Origin: Stictocephala bisonia | Lineage: Eukaryota > Arthropoda > Insecta > Hemiptera > Membracidae | DNA: 64,000 nt | NCBI GenBank assembly: GCA_035578905.1 | Contig: JAQJVL010000148.1 | Coordinates: forward strand, 248,001-312,000 | Direction of reading: 5' to 3' | Part shown: positions 11,791 to 23,799 of the stretch, piece by piece | Position numbering within the stretch: position 1 is the stretch's first letter | How the letters are laid out: each line of letters begins with the position of its first letter | Made by a program: the position numbers and the translations under genes | The notes under the pieces: generated by a model | Seen by the model: only the letters and a program-made list of their open reading frames with translations | What the model was told of the DNA's origin: nothing | Database searches by the model: none

Positions 11791-12631
11791 AATGTCCGGA
11801 AATCTTACCCTCCTGATAAGACCTCTGCATGCACATACACAAATACTACATGATCAGGGAATCGTTCTCTGTTAAGATACCTAACTTTACATTCCCTTGC
11901 AACAGCACGGGCATTTCCGTTACAAAGACTATACAAAAATGCACGTCTTTTAAATTAAAAATATTCCTCATAGGGGAAAACCCTAACAGTGTAATGCATG
12001 TCATAATACAAACTGAAACACTTAAAAACAAACGTGAAATAAAAAAAATGTATTATTTCAGAAAACAACACACAAAATATTGTTAATGACAATTTTCAAC
12101 ATTGCACTGATATCAAATATTTAATGTTTATTAATACCCATCTGGTCAACAATAAAACATCTACTCCAACAACAACAGTTGGTTTGTTTTGTGTGTTACT
12201 AACAGCTGATTTTGTTAGTAAGACCCTGATATTATTGGGATTATTTGTAATGTACTGCAGGTGACTAAACAAGTTTAATAAATCAATGTAAAGGGTTTAA
12301 CAATTATTTACTTAACAAAATTATGATATCAGCACAAAATGTGAGTTTAAATAGCAGTTATTATTATTGCTCTAGCCTTTTTGAAATGACTTGTTAGCTT
12401 TGTCCATGCGTAAAACTTCCGTGAAGAAGCGCCGCAACGCGAGGGTGGACAAGTGGCCAGCCTGCAAAAACGTGTACTTATTTTGAAAAATACACCAATT
12501 CTCAAAAGAAGCTAACGAATTCTTTGATGTGTTAGTATTTTTGAATTCTGCATTAATTAGTGAAGGTTTTAAGATATTTGGACATTAGCTTAGGGTAAAA
12601 ATACATTTGCAGTCACCGTTTGAATAAAGTA

Positions 12632-12726
12632 ATAATAATAATAATATTCTTTATTGCCATGAACACAATACATTGTTGTATAGCATGCGTCAAAATTAAG
12701 TAAAGTTAAACAAATAAATAGGTTAA

Positions 12727-12795
<69 letters not shown>

Positions 12796-12893
12796 AATAG
12801 CCTACACAGGAGTCGTTGAAATATTTGATTTTTAGTGCGCAGTGGGTTAAAAAAAGTTTTAAAAAATGCGTAGCGTGCATTTTTTTAACTTAA
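12632..12893 (-). mobile_element. Nested 5'-truncated LINE tail with 9-bp target duplication
   Basis: AATAAAGTA at 12623-12631 is repeated at 12894-12902. Without the insert, the right arm of the mariner-type element would match its left arm continuously. The minus-strand 3' end reads GGCAATAAAGAATATT followed by (ATT)n, a retroposon tail. The insert contains a (TA)n(TG)n microsatellite at 12732-12795. Confidence 0.8.
12732..12795. repeat. (TA)n(TG)n microsatellite
   Basis: About 25 TA units followed by six TG units, inside the nested LINE tail. Confidence 0.97.
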
Positions 12894-12969
12894 AATAAAG
12901 TAGTAACTTCATTTTGTTAAAAAAATAAGGTTTAAAAACTTTTTTTTTTCGACTTTTGGGACACCCTGT

Positions 12970-13411
12970 ATATAATATAATAATTATGCAATCGTCAATG
13001 TATAAGTAAAACAATGAATACCTTAAATATATAATGCAGTTGTCAACGATTGATTTTAGCATTTTCAGGGTTGTATTATATTTATAAAAATGAAGAATAC
13101 TTTGTATTGTGTCGAATGATCTATTCTAAAGAACAAGATTATTGGTAATTTACCCTTATAATAAAGCCCTAACTGTATATACCTTAGTATAAATTAAGAA
13201 AGAGAGAATTCATTTCATCCCTTTCCCAAGCTACGTCATGACATCTTCATTTCGTTAAATATTTACAAGCCTAATGGAATCTGCGCCTTTTGTCAGTAAA
13301 TACCCAACATAACATTAAAACCTATCGTCCTTTTTAAATTTACTATCTAAAAAATACTAATTCAATCTGTAATAAGACAATCAAAAACAATATTATAATC
13401 CTATTAAGTGG
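12970..13411. other. AT-rich stretch, nothing recognised
   Basis: No motif or coding signal seen. Confidence 0.4.
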
Positions 13412-14107
13412 CTATGAACTAGGCCCATGTTGACACTACAGGCACAGTAATGTAATCCAGTTACTGGGGGACATAGACTAGTGGAGATTGTATGAACTAG
13501 TGGTGCAGTGTAGTAATCCAGCCACTTGGGGACATAGAGTAGTGGAGATTGTATGAACTAGTGGCGCAGTGTTGCAATCCAGCTATTTAGGGACATAGAG
13601 TAGTGGAGATTGTATGAACTAGTGGCACAGTGTTGTAATCCAGCTATTTAGGGACATAGAGTGGTGGAGATTGTATGAACTAGTGGCGAAGTGTTGTAAT
13701 CCAGCTACTTGGGGACATAAAGTAGTGGAGATTGTATGAACTAGTGGCGCAGTGTTGTAATCCAGCTACTTGGGGACATAGGGTAGTGGAGATTGTACAT
13801 GATAGGTTCTATACTCATTACTCCTAATACCAACATTAGTTCCGCTTAAAGGTTTCCATCGACGTGGACACTACTAGAAAAGTCTGTGGTCTCCTCATTA
13901 GATGGCAGTCAGCGTCCGGATGTTGTGTAGATGAGAGAACTGAGTATCTCTCTTGTCAGTTATATGAAAATCATACCGATCCAACGTGGTTCGGATTCCA
14001 CGTAAAAATTTAGTTCCCTTAGTTAGTAACAATGACTACACTCATTCGCCTCTCAAATTTACACATATTATTGCGATTGGTCTTAATGATAAATGATAAT
14101 GAATATT
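13412..14107 (+). repeat. FA repeat, full copy with six tandem 61-bp head modules
   Basis: This is the reference copy of a family I call FA. From 13430 to 13797 a head module repeats six times with an exact 61-bp period (GTATGAACTAGTGG at 13490, 13551, 13612, 13673 and 13734). The module contains GGCGCAGTGTTGTAATCCAG, CTACTTGGGGACATA and GTGGAGATTGTA. The body then continues with GATAGGTTCTATACTCA, TTCCATCGACGTGGACAC, CCGGATGTTGTGTAG, a hairpin (ACGTGG, an 8-base loop, CCACGT at about 13984-14003), TTAGTTAGTAACAATGACTA and ACACTCATTCGCC. It ends in AT-rich TGATAATGAATA. There is no open frame. Terminal inverted repeats are absent and 3' tails vary between copies, so I suspect a SINE-like retroposon, but I cannot name it. 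Confidence 0.85.
13430..13797 (+). repeat. 61-bp minisatellite inside FA
   Basis: Six units of exactly 61 bp, differing by only a few substitutions each, formed by amplification of the FA head module. Confidence 0.95.
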
Positions 14108-15599
14108 TGTTGGTAGAGTGCTAAAAGATCTTATAGCTGCTGTCATAAAAAGTGTCAACAAACAACAACGATTCAGTTTACTGTCTTATGGAGATCTTTT
14201 ATAGCATAATTATCATGCTTCTGTTGGGTACATAGTCTCTCAATAATGGGCTCTTTGGCTAATTTGTAATGCGAAAGCTTGAAATGACTAGCCGTTTCAA
14301 TTTTACATTTTATCTATATTGTACATGTATTATATACATTATATATACGCTGTATACAGTTGTACCATACTATTGCTATATACAATAGTAGACGATATTA
14401 ACTTCTGATCACTACCATCTGACCATTATTAAGCATTTTAGCGCCGGAAATTTGCCAGTTTTAGTTTTTTATGTTATGGTAGGTTATGTTTTGTTTGTTT
14501 AGGTTATGTTATGTTTGGTTAGGCACAGTTCTGACGCTACTCCATTTAATACTGGTTCGATTGCAAAACCCTTTCGATACTAGTGATCGGGTGAAAATTT
14601 GGCACAATTGAAAACCTAAAACGTTACCTTTCCAGTTATCTAAATAATTACCAATTAAAATGGTTGAATTTTGAACGGCCAAAAACACATTTTGTTTAAG
14701 AAAATTGAGTTTTCCCCCAATCTTTTGTTTTATTTTTCAGTTTTTTGGGGGGTTGATAAAACTTTGTTTTTTAATAATAATACATTATAATGCTATCATT
14801 GAAGTTCTCTATTTTAAAATGGTTCTCATCTCTCGCAATTCAAACAAACATTGTATTGATTATGACAACGACGCTCTTTTCATCGAAAAAAACATACTAT
14901 TGTACATGAATTATATGTATACTGAGAAAATAAAAATAAATCACATATAACTTGCCTGGTTGTAAAATATTGTATATTACCCTATCCTTAAAACGTTTCT
15001 CAATTGATCTCAGTGGCACAGTTACTATTTTACATTCAGCGCAGATTTGTCTCGGAATGAACTGCACAAAGACGTCAACACATCCGTGCTTTACTACTAC
15101 CAAGAATATTTTATGTAAAGATCTTTTTATATACTAAACCATTTTCACATTAAATATTAAAAACATAAATCGTAATATTTCCCGGTACTTGTTTGTAGGG
15201 CTAAGGTTGTATCACGTTTTCATTTCGGAAAAAAAGGAAAACAATTTAATTAGTCTTTTAGAAACTTATTTTGGAGTTAAAGATTGTCAGATAAAAATAT
15301 CATTGTGTTGTTTAGTTATAATATGTAAAAGAGGTATTGTTTAAATGACATAACCTTTTTTGTAATCAAATTTAATAAAAGAAATGCACTTTTTTACCAA
15401 GAAAACGAGTGGATAAAACGACCATTCCACGAGTAAAAACTAAAATCATTCAGAAAGCCAGCTTGTGTAAAACTAAAGTTGGTGAATTTATTCGATCAAT
15501 CACTTTATGTCATAGCCTTCAAAAAATAATGGAACAGGAAAAATTATAGCTAACGACACAACTTTGTGAGTATTTTATGGCAAATACGAATAATTACGT
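14108..15599. other. AT-rich stretch, no gene recognised
   Basis: A GGTTA-like degenerate patch (GGTAGGTTATG, TTAGGTTATG) lies at about 14470-14525. Overlapping short frames at 14897-15137 on both strands have no recognisable content. Nothing else seen. Confidence 0.4.
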
Positions 15600-15915
15600 A
15601 AGTGTAGGATGAATGTAGAAGCCCGTGTAGTCTGGTTACTAAATTCTACCTAAGCTCAGAAAAGGCAATTTATTCATAGCCCAATAGCCTGGCTTTAAAA
15701 TCAGGTAAAATCAGTATCATCAATTTTCAGCAAATTGATACTCCTAGACAAAACTCTGACACTGAACATCACACAACACGAACAGCCCAGAATTCTCTAG
15801 ACGTGTCCATGTCGATGGCAATCATTGTGTGTTACGTCATGCTAGTATAAGAGGACCGAGTATAGAATCTATTTAATATAAACTCCTAAACAATTTTCCC
15901 TTAAGGGTATTCATC
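15600..15915 (-). repeat. FA repeat, truncated copy
   Basis: The minus-oriented body is recognisable by AGCCCAATAGCC, CTCTAGACGTGTCCATGTCG and GAGGACCGAGTATAGAA. The head module is lost and the middle is diverged. Confidence 0.75.
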
Positions 15916-16447
15916 CGACCGCCTCAGTTTAGCGCTGAATGGAGTTTAGTTCAACGTTTCGCCGCCACTGTCGCAATGAGTAGCAAAGTAGAAAGCCTTT
16001 CTGGTGGCATGGGAAAGTTAACAGCACTCTTGGTAAATGTCTGAACCACAACTGGGAATAACTCCCTAATTTATTAAAAACTTTATCAATAAAGATTTTA
16101 TGTATTAATAATCTGCCTTTTCGGCTAAAGGTAAGTGTACCAATTTTAACTTGAAATTCGTACAGACGTCATTTATAAAATAATAATTGATTACACTTAC
16201 TAAAATATTTTTGTATTATTATTTTTAATTTCCTCTAGGTTGGTTAGTGCTCTTTTCCGCTATATTCTCAAAATTTGAATAAAATATATATCACATGGTT
16301 TGTTAATAAGTTAGGAACAAGAAAGGTCAAATTAGCCACTATAGGTAGTCACATCTCCGTAATTTTTTTTTTAATTTTTCCCTCAACACTTATTTCTTAC
16401 AACAAGACAAACAATTTTATCCAAAATATTGTAAATCTATCAAACAC
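15916..16447. other. AT-rich stretch, nothing recognised
   Basis: No signal seen. Confidence 0.35.
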
Positions 16448-16492
16448 CCTTAGGTAGCTGGGTTACATCACTGCACCACTAGTGCCGAAAAT
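16448..16492 (-). repeat. FA repeat, head fragment
   Basis: GGTAGCTGGGTTACATCACT and GCACCACTAGTGCCG are the minus-strand FA head. Confidence 0.75.
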
Positions 16493-16607
16493 TAATTTAG
16501 CAGGTTAGAATACATAGAATATTTTGCTATACAACGTTCAATACAATAATTTTACTTATTTTTTAGTCTTTGTTGTTTTTGTACAATCTTTTTATAAAAA
16601 TGATATA

Positions 16608-16692
16608 ACCAGTACTGGTGGCGCAGTGCTGTAACTCAGCTTCATTGGAACAGAACATTGTGGAGATTGTAGTCGATAGGTTCTATGCTCAG
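16608..16692 (+). repeat. FA repeat, head fragment at a nested junction
   Basis: GGTGGCGCAGTGCTGTAACT through GATAGGTTCTATGCTCA is an FA head in plus orientation. It is cut off at about 16690, where an oppositely oriented FA copy begins. Confidence 0.8.
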
Positions 16693-17152
16693 TCATTCAT
16701 TTATTCATTTATTTATTCATCTCTAAGGCGCCGATCGTAGAGATATGGGAGAATATGAGGCGTGAATGAGTCTGATGAGTGTAGATGAACAAATGTAGTC
16801 AATGTTACTATCTGAGTTCGACTTAGCTCAGACATGACTATTTATTAATAGCCCAATAGCCAGGGCAACTATGGGACCTACAGCTTTACGTGGAATCCGA
16901 ACTACGTAGTGTTAGTCTGAATTTCAGCTAACTGACAAGTTTGACACTTAGTTCTCTTCCCTACACAACACGCGAACCTTGACTACCTTTCAATACGAAC
17001 ACCTAGACTTCTCTAGTAGTGTCTATATTGATGACAACCATTGAGCGGACGCTGTGTTGATATTAAGAGAACCGAGCATGGAACCTATCGCCTACAATCT
17101 CCCAAACACTTTGTCCCCAAGTACCTGAGATACAGTACTGCGCCACCAGTGT
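16690..17152 (-). repeat. FA repeat, near full-length copy
   Basis: It starts with a simple ATTCATTTATTC tail, then GGCGCCGATCGTAGAGATAT, the hairpin TACGTGG/CCACGTA region in reverse near 16893-16915, CTAGTAGTGTCTATATTGAT, and a single head module ending in ACTGCGCCACCAGTGTCG. The (ATTT)n-like tail supports a retroposon 3' end. Confidence 0.85.
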
Positions 17153-17615
17153 CGACCAGTCCTCTTAATACTTACACGGTGTCCGCTCAATGGTTGCCAT
17201 CGACGTGTACAGTACTAGAGACGTCTGCCAAATGTCCGTGTTGGGTGTTGTTACAGTCCGGATGTTGTTTAAAAGATAACTGAGTATCACTGTACATTGG
17301 TCACTACCACTGTACATTTAGGGACAGGTGGGTGGGTAAGTACCACTGTACCTGTAGGGGTGGGTGGGTAAACGCAACATCATACAGTAGTCAATCTTGC
17401 CATTAGACCAATACTACGTGGCTTGTATTCCACCTAAAGTTGTAAGACACTTAGTTACCCTGGCTATTGGGCTATTATTAAAAGGCTCTTTCAAAGGAAA
17501 AGTCAACTTTAGTTAGAAACATACTTCACATGTCATCCACACTTGTACTGCACTCATGTAAGCAATAATATTCGCCTTAAAATAAGCACAAAGTAGTGTC
17601 GGTGCTCACATATAA
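17153..17615 (+). repeat. FA repeat, body without head, inverted against its neighbour
   Basis: It begins inside the body with CCTCTTAATACTTACACGG and runs to ATTCGCCTTAAAATAAGCAC and TGTCGGTGCTCACATATAAG, a 3' end unlike that of its neighbour, so there are at least two 3' subfamilies. A GGTGGGTGGGTAA duplication (near 17328 and 17361) is inserted mid-body. Confidence 0.85.
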
Positions 17616-17974
17616 GAATAAGAACATTTCATCTTCTATTTTAGTATTAAATACAAGATTAAAGTTAATTTTTTTTTAATGTAGTTATTGCTTGATCGTT
17701 TGAAAGCTAGGCAGATCTCAAATAGCTCATAAATAAATAAATAATAATAATAATAACACCTCTTACCTAGTAATTTGCTTTACACACAACAAAAACACAT
17801 AGCCGCAATTATACATGCAAAAATGTATACTTTAAGGTTATCAATTAGTTAAATATTATTAGTCTCCTGTTTCTAACCAAAACATGTTCGGAATTTTATG
17901 AAACCCCCTATAAACACAGCTAATGTATAATTAAATAAAGGCAAACAGTATGTTAAAAGTTCAACCCACATAAA
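17616..17974. other. AT-rich stretch, nothing recognised
   Basis: A short (AAT)n run near 17739; nothing else. Confidence 0.4.
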
Positions 17975-18436
17975 CGATATATAAAATCCAAAAACGATAT
18001 ACTCACTCGTCACGATATCTCCGGAACGATTGAAAAGATTTTGACGAAATTTGAAGGGAAGTTAGCTTTTGTACGATTCCTAAGGGATAGAAAAAATGGT
18101 TCCATCTTTCCATAAGATTAACATTAACATAATTGAAGCAAATAAATCTTTCCAAACAGCTGATACAAACAACAAGTACACGACATATAAGTTTGGCTGA
18201 TTTAGTTTTCAATGTAAAATGTTTAAGGTCATTTCTACTAACTCTGACATGATTGCACTACTTTGCAGCCACCTAGTAGATTCATAGGGGTTTGTAGGCT
18301 AGAAAACCTTGTTATCTAAGAAAATGGCAGCAGCATTAGCTTTTATATTGATGTGATGGTTTAGAAAGAAACACGGAGGGAAAAGTAAGTAAGCGTAGAG
18401 AACTTCCCCGTGGCGAAGCAAGGGCCTGTCAGCTAG
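17975..18436 (+). mobile_element. Non-autonomous Helitron-like element, copy 1
   Basis: The 5' part (ATATAAAATCC, TCACGATATCTCCGGAACGA, TTTTGACGAAATTTGAAGGG) and the middle (ATGATTGCACTACTTTGCA) are shared with 60795-61661. The 3' end, CCCCGTGGCGAAGCAAGGGC, is a weak hairpin followed after seven bases by CTAG and a host T. That is the Helitron signature of a GC hairpin upstream of CTRR. No Rep/helicase coding sequence is present, so it would depend on another element. Confidence 0.65.
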
Positions 18437-18449
18437 TCTACTATAAATA

Positions 18450-20160
18450 GCGATTGCATATCATCGCAGTTTTTTTTGTTTTTTTTTTCGTTGATATGTG
18501 TATGTCTCGTATATAGTCTTTTTTAGAGTTTTTTTATTTTGGAAAAGTTTTCGTACTTATAAGAAGCCAACTATACAAGATGATTAATACAAAACTTGTA
18601 ATGTTTTGATTACTTTGTACACTATCTCTATTTCTGCATATTCCCAGGGAACAAAGAACGCCTCCAAGTTCTTAAATGTATACGGGTGGGAAGTTTTGAT
18701 TTGATTAGAGAACAAACTCACTCAGCATTGTCTTTGTTTTGTGAAGGTGTTAGTTGTGTAGATGTTGAAGTTTGTTTTGTTTGTACAAAGAAGACTTTTT
18801 AAAGTTTTTATTAATATTTAAAACTCGGTGTATAAAAACAAAATTACTATTGTTCATTTACTATAGTTAGCATCTAGAAGGATAGTGCTATTAAGTTCAC
18901 GACTTAATGGTGTACATACTTTTTTAGAAACAAGGGGGTTCAAAAAGTGGTGTTCAGATGTTTAGAAGAAAAAATAAAACCAAGTCACTATATTAAAAAA
19001 TATTCAAATGAAAATAAATAGATAAAATTTAACATGTCATAGAATTGTCAATAGATTTACTACACATATAAATATGGTATGCAGTTTATGAATAAAGACA
19101 AAAAAATTCATAATTCAAAAATAAAAGTCTCTTGCAAATAAACTATATTCAAAATTAACAGCACCTTAATTAAACGTTCATTTACCACTTAAGAAACTTG
19201 TAATGATATGATCAGCTCAGAGGTAATGAACGAATCACGCAGTTTATTTTATTTTTTATGTATAGTAGTAGTTTTAATTGACCTACTTTTCTCCATTTTC
19301 ATTTATTGTTATTTATTTTACTTATCTATATCTATTAAATAGTTATATTTTATTGATGTCTTACTTGCCTATAAAATAGAGCTATTTAATCCAAAAGTTG
19401 AGAAAGCCGAATTTTGATTTGTCAGTCGTAGTACTAATAATACAATTTCCTTTTTGAGGCTCATCTCAATTATTAAAAATACTGTCTGAATTATTTAACA
19501 TTAAATATCTACTCAAAATAATTTCCTATTTTTCAAATTACACATAGACTGATCCACTTGTTCTTGTATTTACATTTTCTTTTATATAAGTTATGGAGTT
19601 GCCTTGAACTTAATTTTTGTTATAAAAAAAAGAAAGATGAACTTCGTGTTTCTGCATTTTAAACAGAGGCTGGTCATGTTTACCATTGTTTGATTTGGTT
19701 TCCAGTTCTATTGACGTTTTCCCTTTAAAACAGAAAGTTTTGCAATGTGCAAATTCCATATGAATAACTATTATATGAGACCAACATACCTCTTGAGGGA
19801 AAGTTTTTTTTCACTTTTCCTTAGGTACGTGAAAAACGCGAAGTACATTTTTTGGGGCCTTTTGTTTAGCAATTATTTATTGTCGAACGAAGAAGAAAGT
19901 TCACTTGTACATAAGCAAATATATCGACAACCAACCCATCAACTTATATTTATTCAATCTTAACCTTACGTAACAAACCAAGGTTGGAGTGTTTACAACT
20001 TAACCTAACCTAAACTGAATGCTACAATTGACAATTAAAGCGACGATCTTATTATTTATCTTGTATGACAAAACCACGTGACCAATACCAAATGTACACT
20101 GTTGGTAAGTTTAATTTAGTTCTAAACTTGGTAGGCAATCTTTACCATAAGTGGGGACAT
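18450..20160. other. AT-rich stretch, no gene recognised
   Basis: Several short open frames (for example 19745-19963) have no recognisable motifs. No repeat of the listed families seen. Confidence 0.4.
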
Positions 20161-20188
20161 TCCCAAAATAACCCTTCTGTACTCAAAA

Positions 20189-20226
20189 AGCCATCAACAA
20201 CTTTGTTTCGAGAGTTGTTGATGGAG
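20189..20226. repeat. Short perfect hairpin
   Basis: CCATCAACAACT and AGTTGTTGATGG form a 12-bp stem around a 10-base loop. Confidence 0.8.
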
Positions 20227-20699
20227 TCTTTCTGTTTTACATGAACCTACATTTTTGAAAATAAATGAAAATCTTCTTTGTTAGGGGTGAACTTAATACT
20301 ATAAACTTCTTTCTTCTACTTCAACTATAGAAAATAAAATACAATTTTTACAACTAAACATAAACATTTTTAGCAAAAAACGATCTAGTTAATTATTAAA
20401 TAAAATAGTCGTGAATATATTATAGAAAATGTAACGTCAGTCCTTCAGGTTAAAGATATATATATTTTAAAGCGTAGTAAGTTGAAAATATGCAAAAAGT
20501 ATTGAAAATTTACTAAACAAATGATCGAACTAGAATAATAAAATAATTTGCTGACAAGGAGTGACTGATCGTCCTTTTTGTGCAAAAGTATAAGTTTTTA
20601 CATCTTATTAAAAAGCAATTTTAATCAACTCGTTTCAAATTGAAAATGGATTAGTTTTGTAAGTGTAAAACACCACAACTATAACATTGAAATAGTTAT

Positions 20700-20822
20700 T
20701 TTATCACATCACTTAATGTATCATTAGTTTGTAGGATCATTATTATTAATAATATGACTTTTGCTATACAATATGTACATATTGTCAAAAAGCAATAAAA
20801 ACTATTTCATTTCATTTCATTT
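20700..20822 (+). mobile_element. LINE 3' end with (TTTCA)n tail
   Basis: AAGCAATAAAAACTATTTCA followed by repeats of TTTCA is a typical insect non-LTR 3' terminus. It is the opposite orientation but the same tail style as 6635-6905. The 5' limit is unclear, and no coding motif is seen upstream. Confidence 0.55.
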
Positions 20823-21564
20823 TTAATAATCTACTTTAACAAATATTTTATTATTTTTTAATTAATTTTATATAAGAATTTAAGTTTTAAATAATCATAC
20901 AATGGATTGAAAATTGATGGTATACCATTGCTTTAGCTCAAAATGAGGCTATAGTGTATCATTGAAGTTGAAATTAGTTTTTAAATAGTGTTTAGATTAT
21001 TGCAAAAATTCACATGATATTTAATACGTACCCGATAGTTGTTTTTTACTAAAATGTCATAAACATTGATTGCCTTGTATTATTAAGTTTAATTCAATGA
21101 AATTGGAGTCAAAATCATATCAACTAACAGCTTACCGAATAAAAATTGGCATGATAATATGTAAAGGATTTGTATATAAAATTAGCTTAAATGTGAGAGG
21201 AAAACTTTTTTCCAAAACGGACGCATGTCATATAACCATATTGTTTATCATTAGGCTGAGTAAACTACTCGTAGTATTCACGAACTTTCTGCTAACATTA
21301 TTACTACAGAAAGTAAAAGAGAAAGTATGTGGCTTTACTTAGTATAATGCTTGTCATATGAGAGATAATACAGTGAGAACCAACCTCTCTGCTTCACACA
21401 GGGCACATTAATGTTTATGTGTCTGTGTGCCTCATAAATGAGGAAACATAATGCCGCTTGCATTATCGTCAAAGACACATAAACTTAAGAGACTATTCTG
21501 CCTTTCGTAGTTCCAAAATTATGGTTATCAACTTATATACTTTTAAGGTGTGTTATTATTCCTA
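20823..21564. other. AT-rich stretch, nothing recognised
   Basis: The open frame at 21070-21342 has no motif I recognise. A weak inverted pair around CACATTAATGTTTATGTGTC lies near 21405-21485. Confidence 0.35.
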
Positions 21565-22078
21565 TTATTCATTACTAAGTCACCGATCGTAGGGGAATAT
21601 GAGTGTGATGAATGTAGATGAACGAATGTAGTCATTGTTACTAACTAAAGTTGAATGTTCATTAGAATAGGCTAGTTATTTATAGTCCAATTGTCAGGGC
21701 AATCAAAGGACCTAAAGTTTTAAGTGGAATCCTAACCACGTAATACTGCTCTGATTTTAAATTATTGATGACCTTATACTCACTACTCTCCCGTACACAA
21801 CATCCGGAACCTGACTACCGAGCGAATCGGATATCTCATACTTCTCTAGTAGTGTCCACGCCGATGGCAACCATTCATCGGTATTAAGGGATCTGAAAAT
21901 AGAATATATCGCCTTCAACATCTTTCTTTCCAAGTAGCTGGGCTATAACACTGCGCCACTAGTTCCTGCAATCTCTGTGTTCCCAAGTAGCTGGGTTATA
22001 GCAATGCACCACTAACGCCTATAATATCTTTGTCCCTAAGTAGCCGGATTACAGCACTGCACCACTAATGCTGGCTGT
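21565..22078 (-). repeat. FA repeat with three tandem head modules
   Basis: It is minus oriented: tail TTATTCATTACTAAGTCACC, the body with TTAAGTGGAATCCTAACCAC, then three head modules at about 21905-22080 marked by CAAGTAGCTGGG, CAAGTAGCTGGG and TAAGTAGCCGGA. A second independent amplification of the head shows this is a property of the family. Confidence 0.87.
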
Positions 22079-22084
22079 GCATAT

Positions 22085-23040
22085 ATACTTACAAAATTAC
22101 CGTGCTATTCACTAATATAATGGTATATTTTTAAAATGAATACGAAATTATGTTATTTGGAGAGAAATATTTTGATTATTTCTCAAAAATAATATGTAAA
22201 TAATTAAAAGATGTTAATAATATGTAAATAATTAAAAGACAGGTTACTTAAATTATTAAAGTGGCAGAGCATATACTGTAGTAAATAAACCACACTGCAA
22301 GGTGCAGATGGTAGATAACACGTTATTTCTGGAAATTTATTCCAGTAAGAGGATATTCCCTGCTTAATATAACGCACTCAACAAACATAAAATGTTAAAT
22401 TATACGAACATTTTAAGGCTTGTGGTTCAGTTTTCAACTAAGCTTATGTCTAGACAGCATAAAATATGTACAGTAACTCATTAAAGATCAGTTATTATTA
22501 ATCCCCAACAGTACATTTTCATACTCAAAACCTTTTTGTTTATCTAAAAAATAATTTACAAGTTTTATTGTGATGACTTAAATATTGCCTTAAAAATTGT
22601 TTACCAACAGTTAATTTACTGTTATTAATCATTGCGTTAATTCATGATATATTGAATTGAAATAATAGATAGTTTCAATTCCAACAGCATTGAAAGGAAC
22701 GAAAAACTAAACAAATTATAATTTTGACTCAAGTGACAGTAAGATATGTAAATCTAAAATAATACTTTAATTTGTGGTGATTAGTGCTTACTTTTACACT
22801 AAATTTAATATCACGGAAGTAATGACAAGGTTGTAAAGGCTACACCCAGAATATTACTCTTCGTTTAGTTGCAATAAAATACATCATGCTATGTAAAACT
22901 TGTCAAACGAATGTTAATAATGTTATAAAGTGATGTAGACTTTCAAAAACAGCAAAGTTAGGCTGTAGCCTCTACACGAACACAAAACAAATAAACACAC
23001 GTGTCATACGAGTATTTCATTTTAATTACAACAAGTGATT
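22085..23040. other. AT-rich stretch, no gene recognised
   Basis: A 20-bp direct duplication, AATATGTAAATAATTAAAAG, occurs at about 22191 and 22219. Nothing else clear. Confidence 0.4.
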
Positions 23041-23725
23041 GATGTTCAACTTAATAGAGCCATGATATATTAGCGGCACTCTCGCGGGAACTCCAGTACC
23101 TGGGCTCCCGGTGCTGTGCAATATAACTCCTCCAGAATAAGACGTCAGGAGGCACTACGTAAAGAGTTCAATAAGATCTTGAATGCCCCGCACCTCCCCC
23201 ATTACCTAGGATCTCCTACGTCAGAACGGTCGCTTAAAATCTTGAAACCCACCTCTACTTACTGCTTTCCATTGAGCAGATTAAATTTCTCGCCCAATAC
23301 TAGCTAAGCCGTAGCGTGGAACAGTTTTGATGGACGAAATAAGTTCCTTATTAACGATCAATACCTGTAGGTGGGATGAACCTCCCTCGTAGGGAGTGGT
23401 CATTATTGAATTGGTTCCGAACTGAAGTGGGCAGATGTAACTACTGGAAATAAAAATGGGGAATGACAATATATCAGTCATGTGATTGCGGGGAGTCTAT
23501 GCAAATAATGGATCACATAGTTTTAAAGTGCCCCTTGCGCTATTTTACGGAGGGATTAGCTAGCATAAATAGAATGGCTTAATGGGCTGGATTTAGCTTT
23601 GTGACAGATCATTTGTTTTTATTTATTTTAAACTTTTATCATAGTGTGATGACTTTTGGATTTTTTTTCCAACTATAAAACTCAGCTTTTACACAATTAA
23701 AAAATAATAATAATAATAATAATGG
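23041..23725 (+). pseudogene. LINE C-terminal fragment with zinc-knuckle-like CCHC motif
   Basis: IRRQEALRKEFNKILNAPHL (23140-23200) and later REWSLLNWFRTEVGRC (23391-23438) correspond to the IRR-EAL and W-LLNRFRTGVGRC blocks at the end of I/Jockey-group LINE reverse transcriptases. CDCGESMQIMDHIVLKCPL follows, with the C-x-C-x8-H-x4-C spacing of the C-terminal zinc knuckle. A stop (TAA) separates GRC-NYWK from KWGM, and the frame shifts between the first and second block. An (AAT)n tail at about 23699-23725 marks the 3' end. Confidence 0.8.
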
Positions 23726-23746
23726 TAGCTGAAAAAAAAACCATAC

Positions 23747-23747
<1 letters not shown>

Positions 23748-23798
<51 letters not shown>
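23748..23798. repeat. (TA)n microsatellite
   Basis: About 25 TA units. Confidence 0.97.

Positions 23799-23799
<1 letters not shown>

Larger units (their letters stand above)
10139..12968 (-). mobile_element. Complete but inactive Tc1/mariner-type transposon
   Basis: The left end CAGGGTGTCACAAAAGTCGA (10139-10158) and the complement of the right end (12949-12968) match at 19 of 20 bases, and TA lies directly outside each end, as expected for Tc1/mariner insertion. Longer inner inverted arms run about 10390-10770 and 12290-12635, plus 12885-12945. The left arm has roughly 220 bp not seen in the right arm. A broken transposase lies between on the minus strand. The right arm is split by a younger LINE tail at 12632-12893. 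Confidence 0.88.

Noticed and set aside
12590..12880. Minus-strand frame with a Tyr-Ile run, and similar frames at 28705, 29830 and 46267
   Set aside because: The Tyr-Ile runs are translations of (TA)n microsatellites.
13430..13797. CRISPR-like array
   Set aside because: All 61 bases of each unit are repeated; there are no unique spacers. It is a minisatellite derived from FA.
17041..17283. 80-codon frame
   Set aside because: It spans the junction of two oppositely oriented FA copies; FA has no conserved frame in its other copies.
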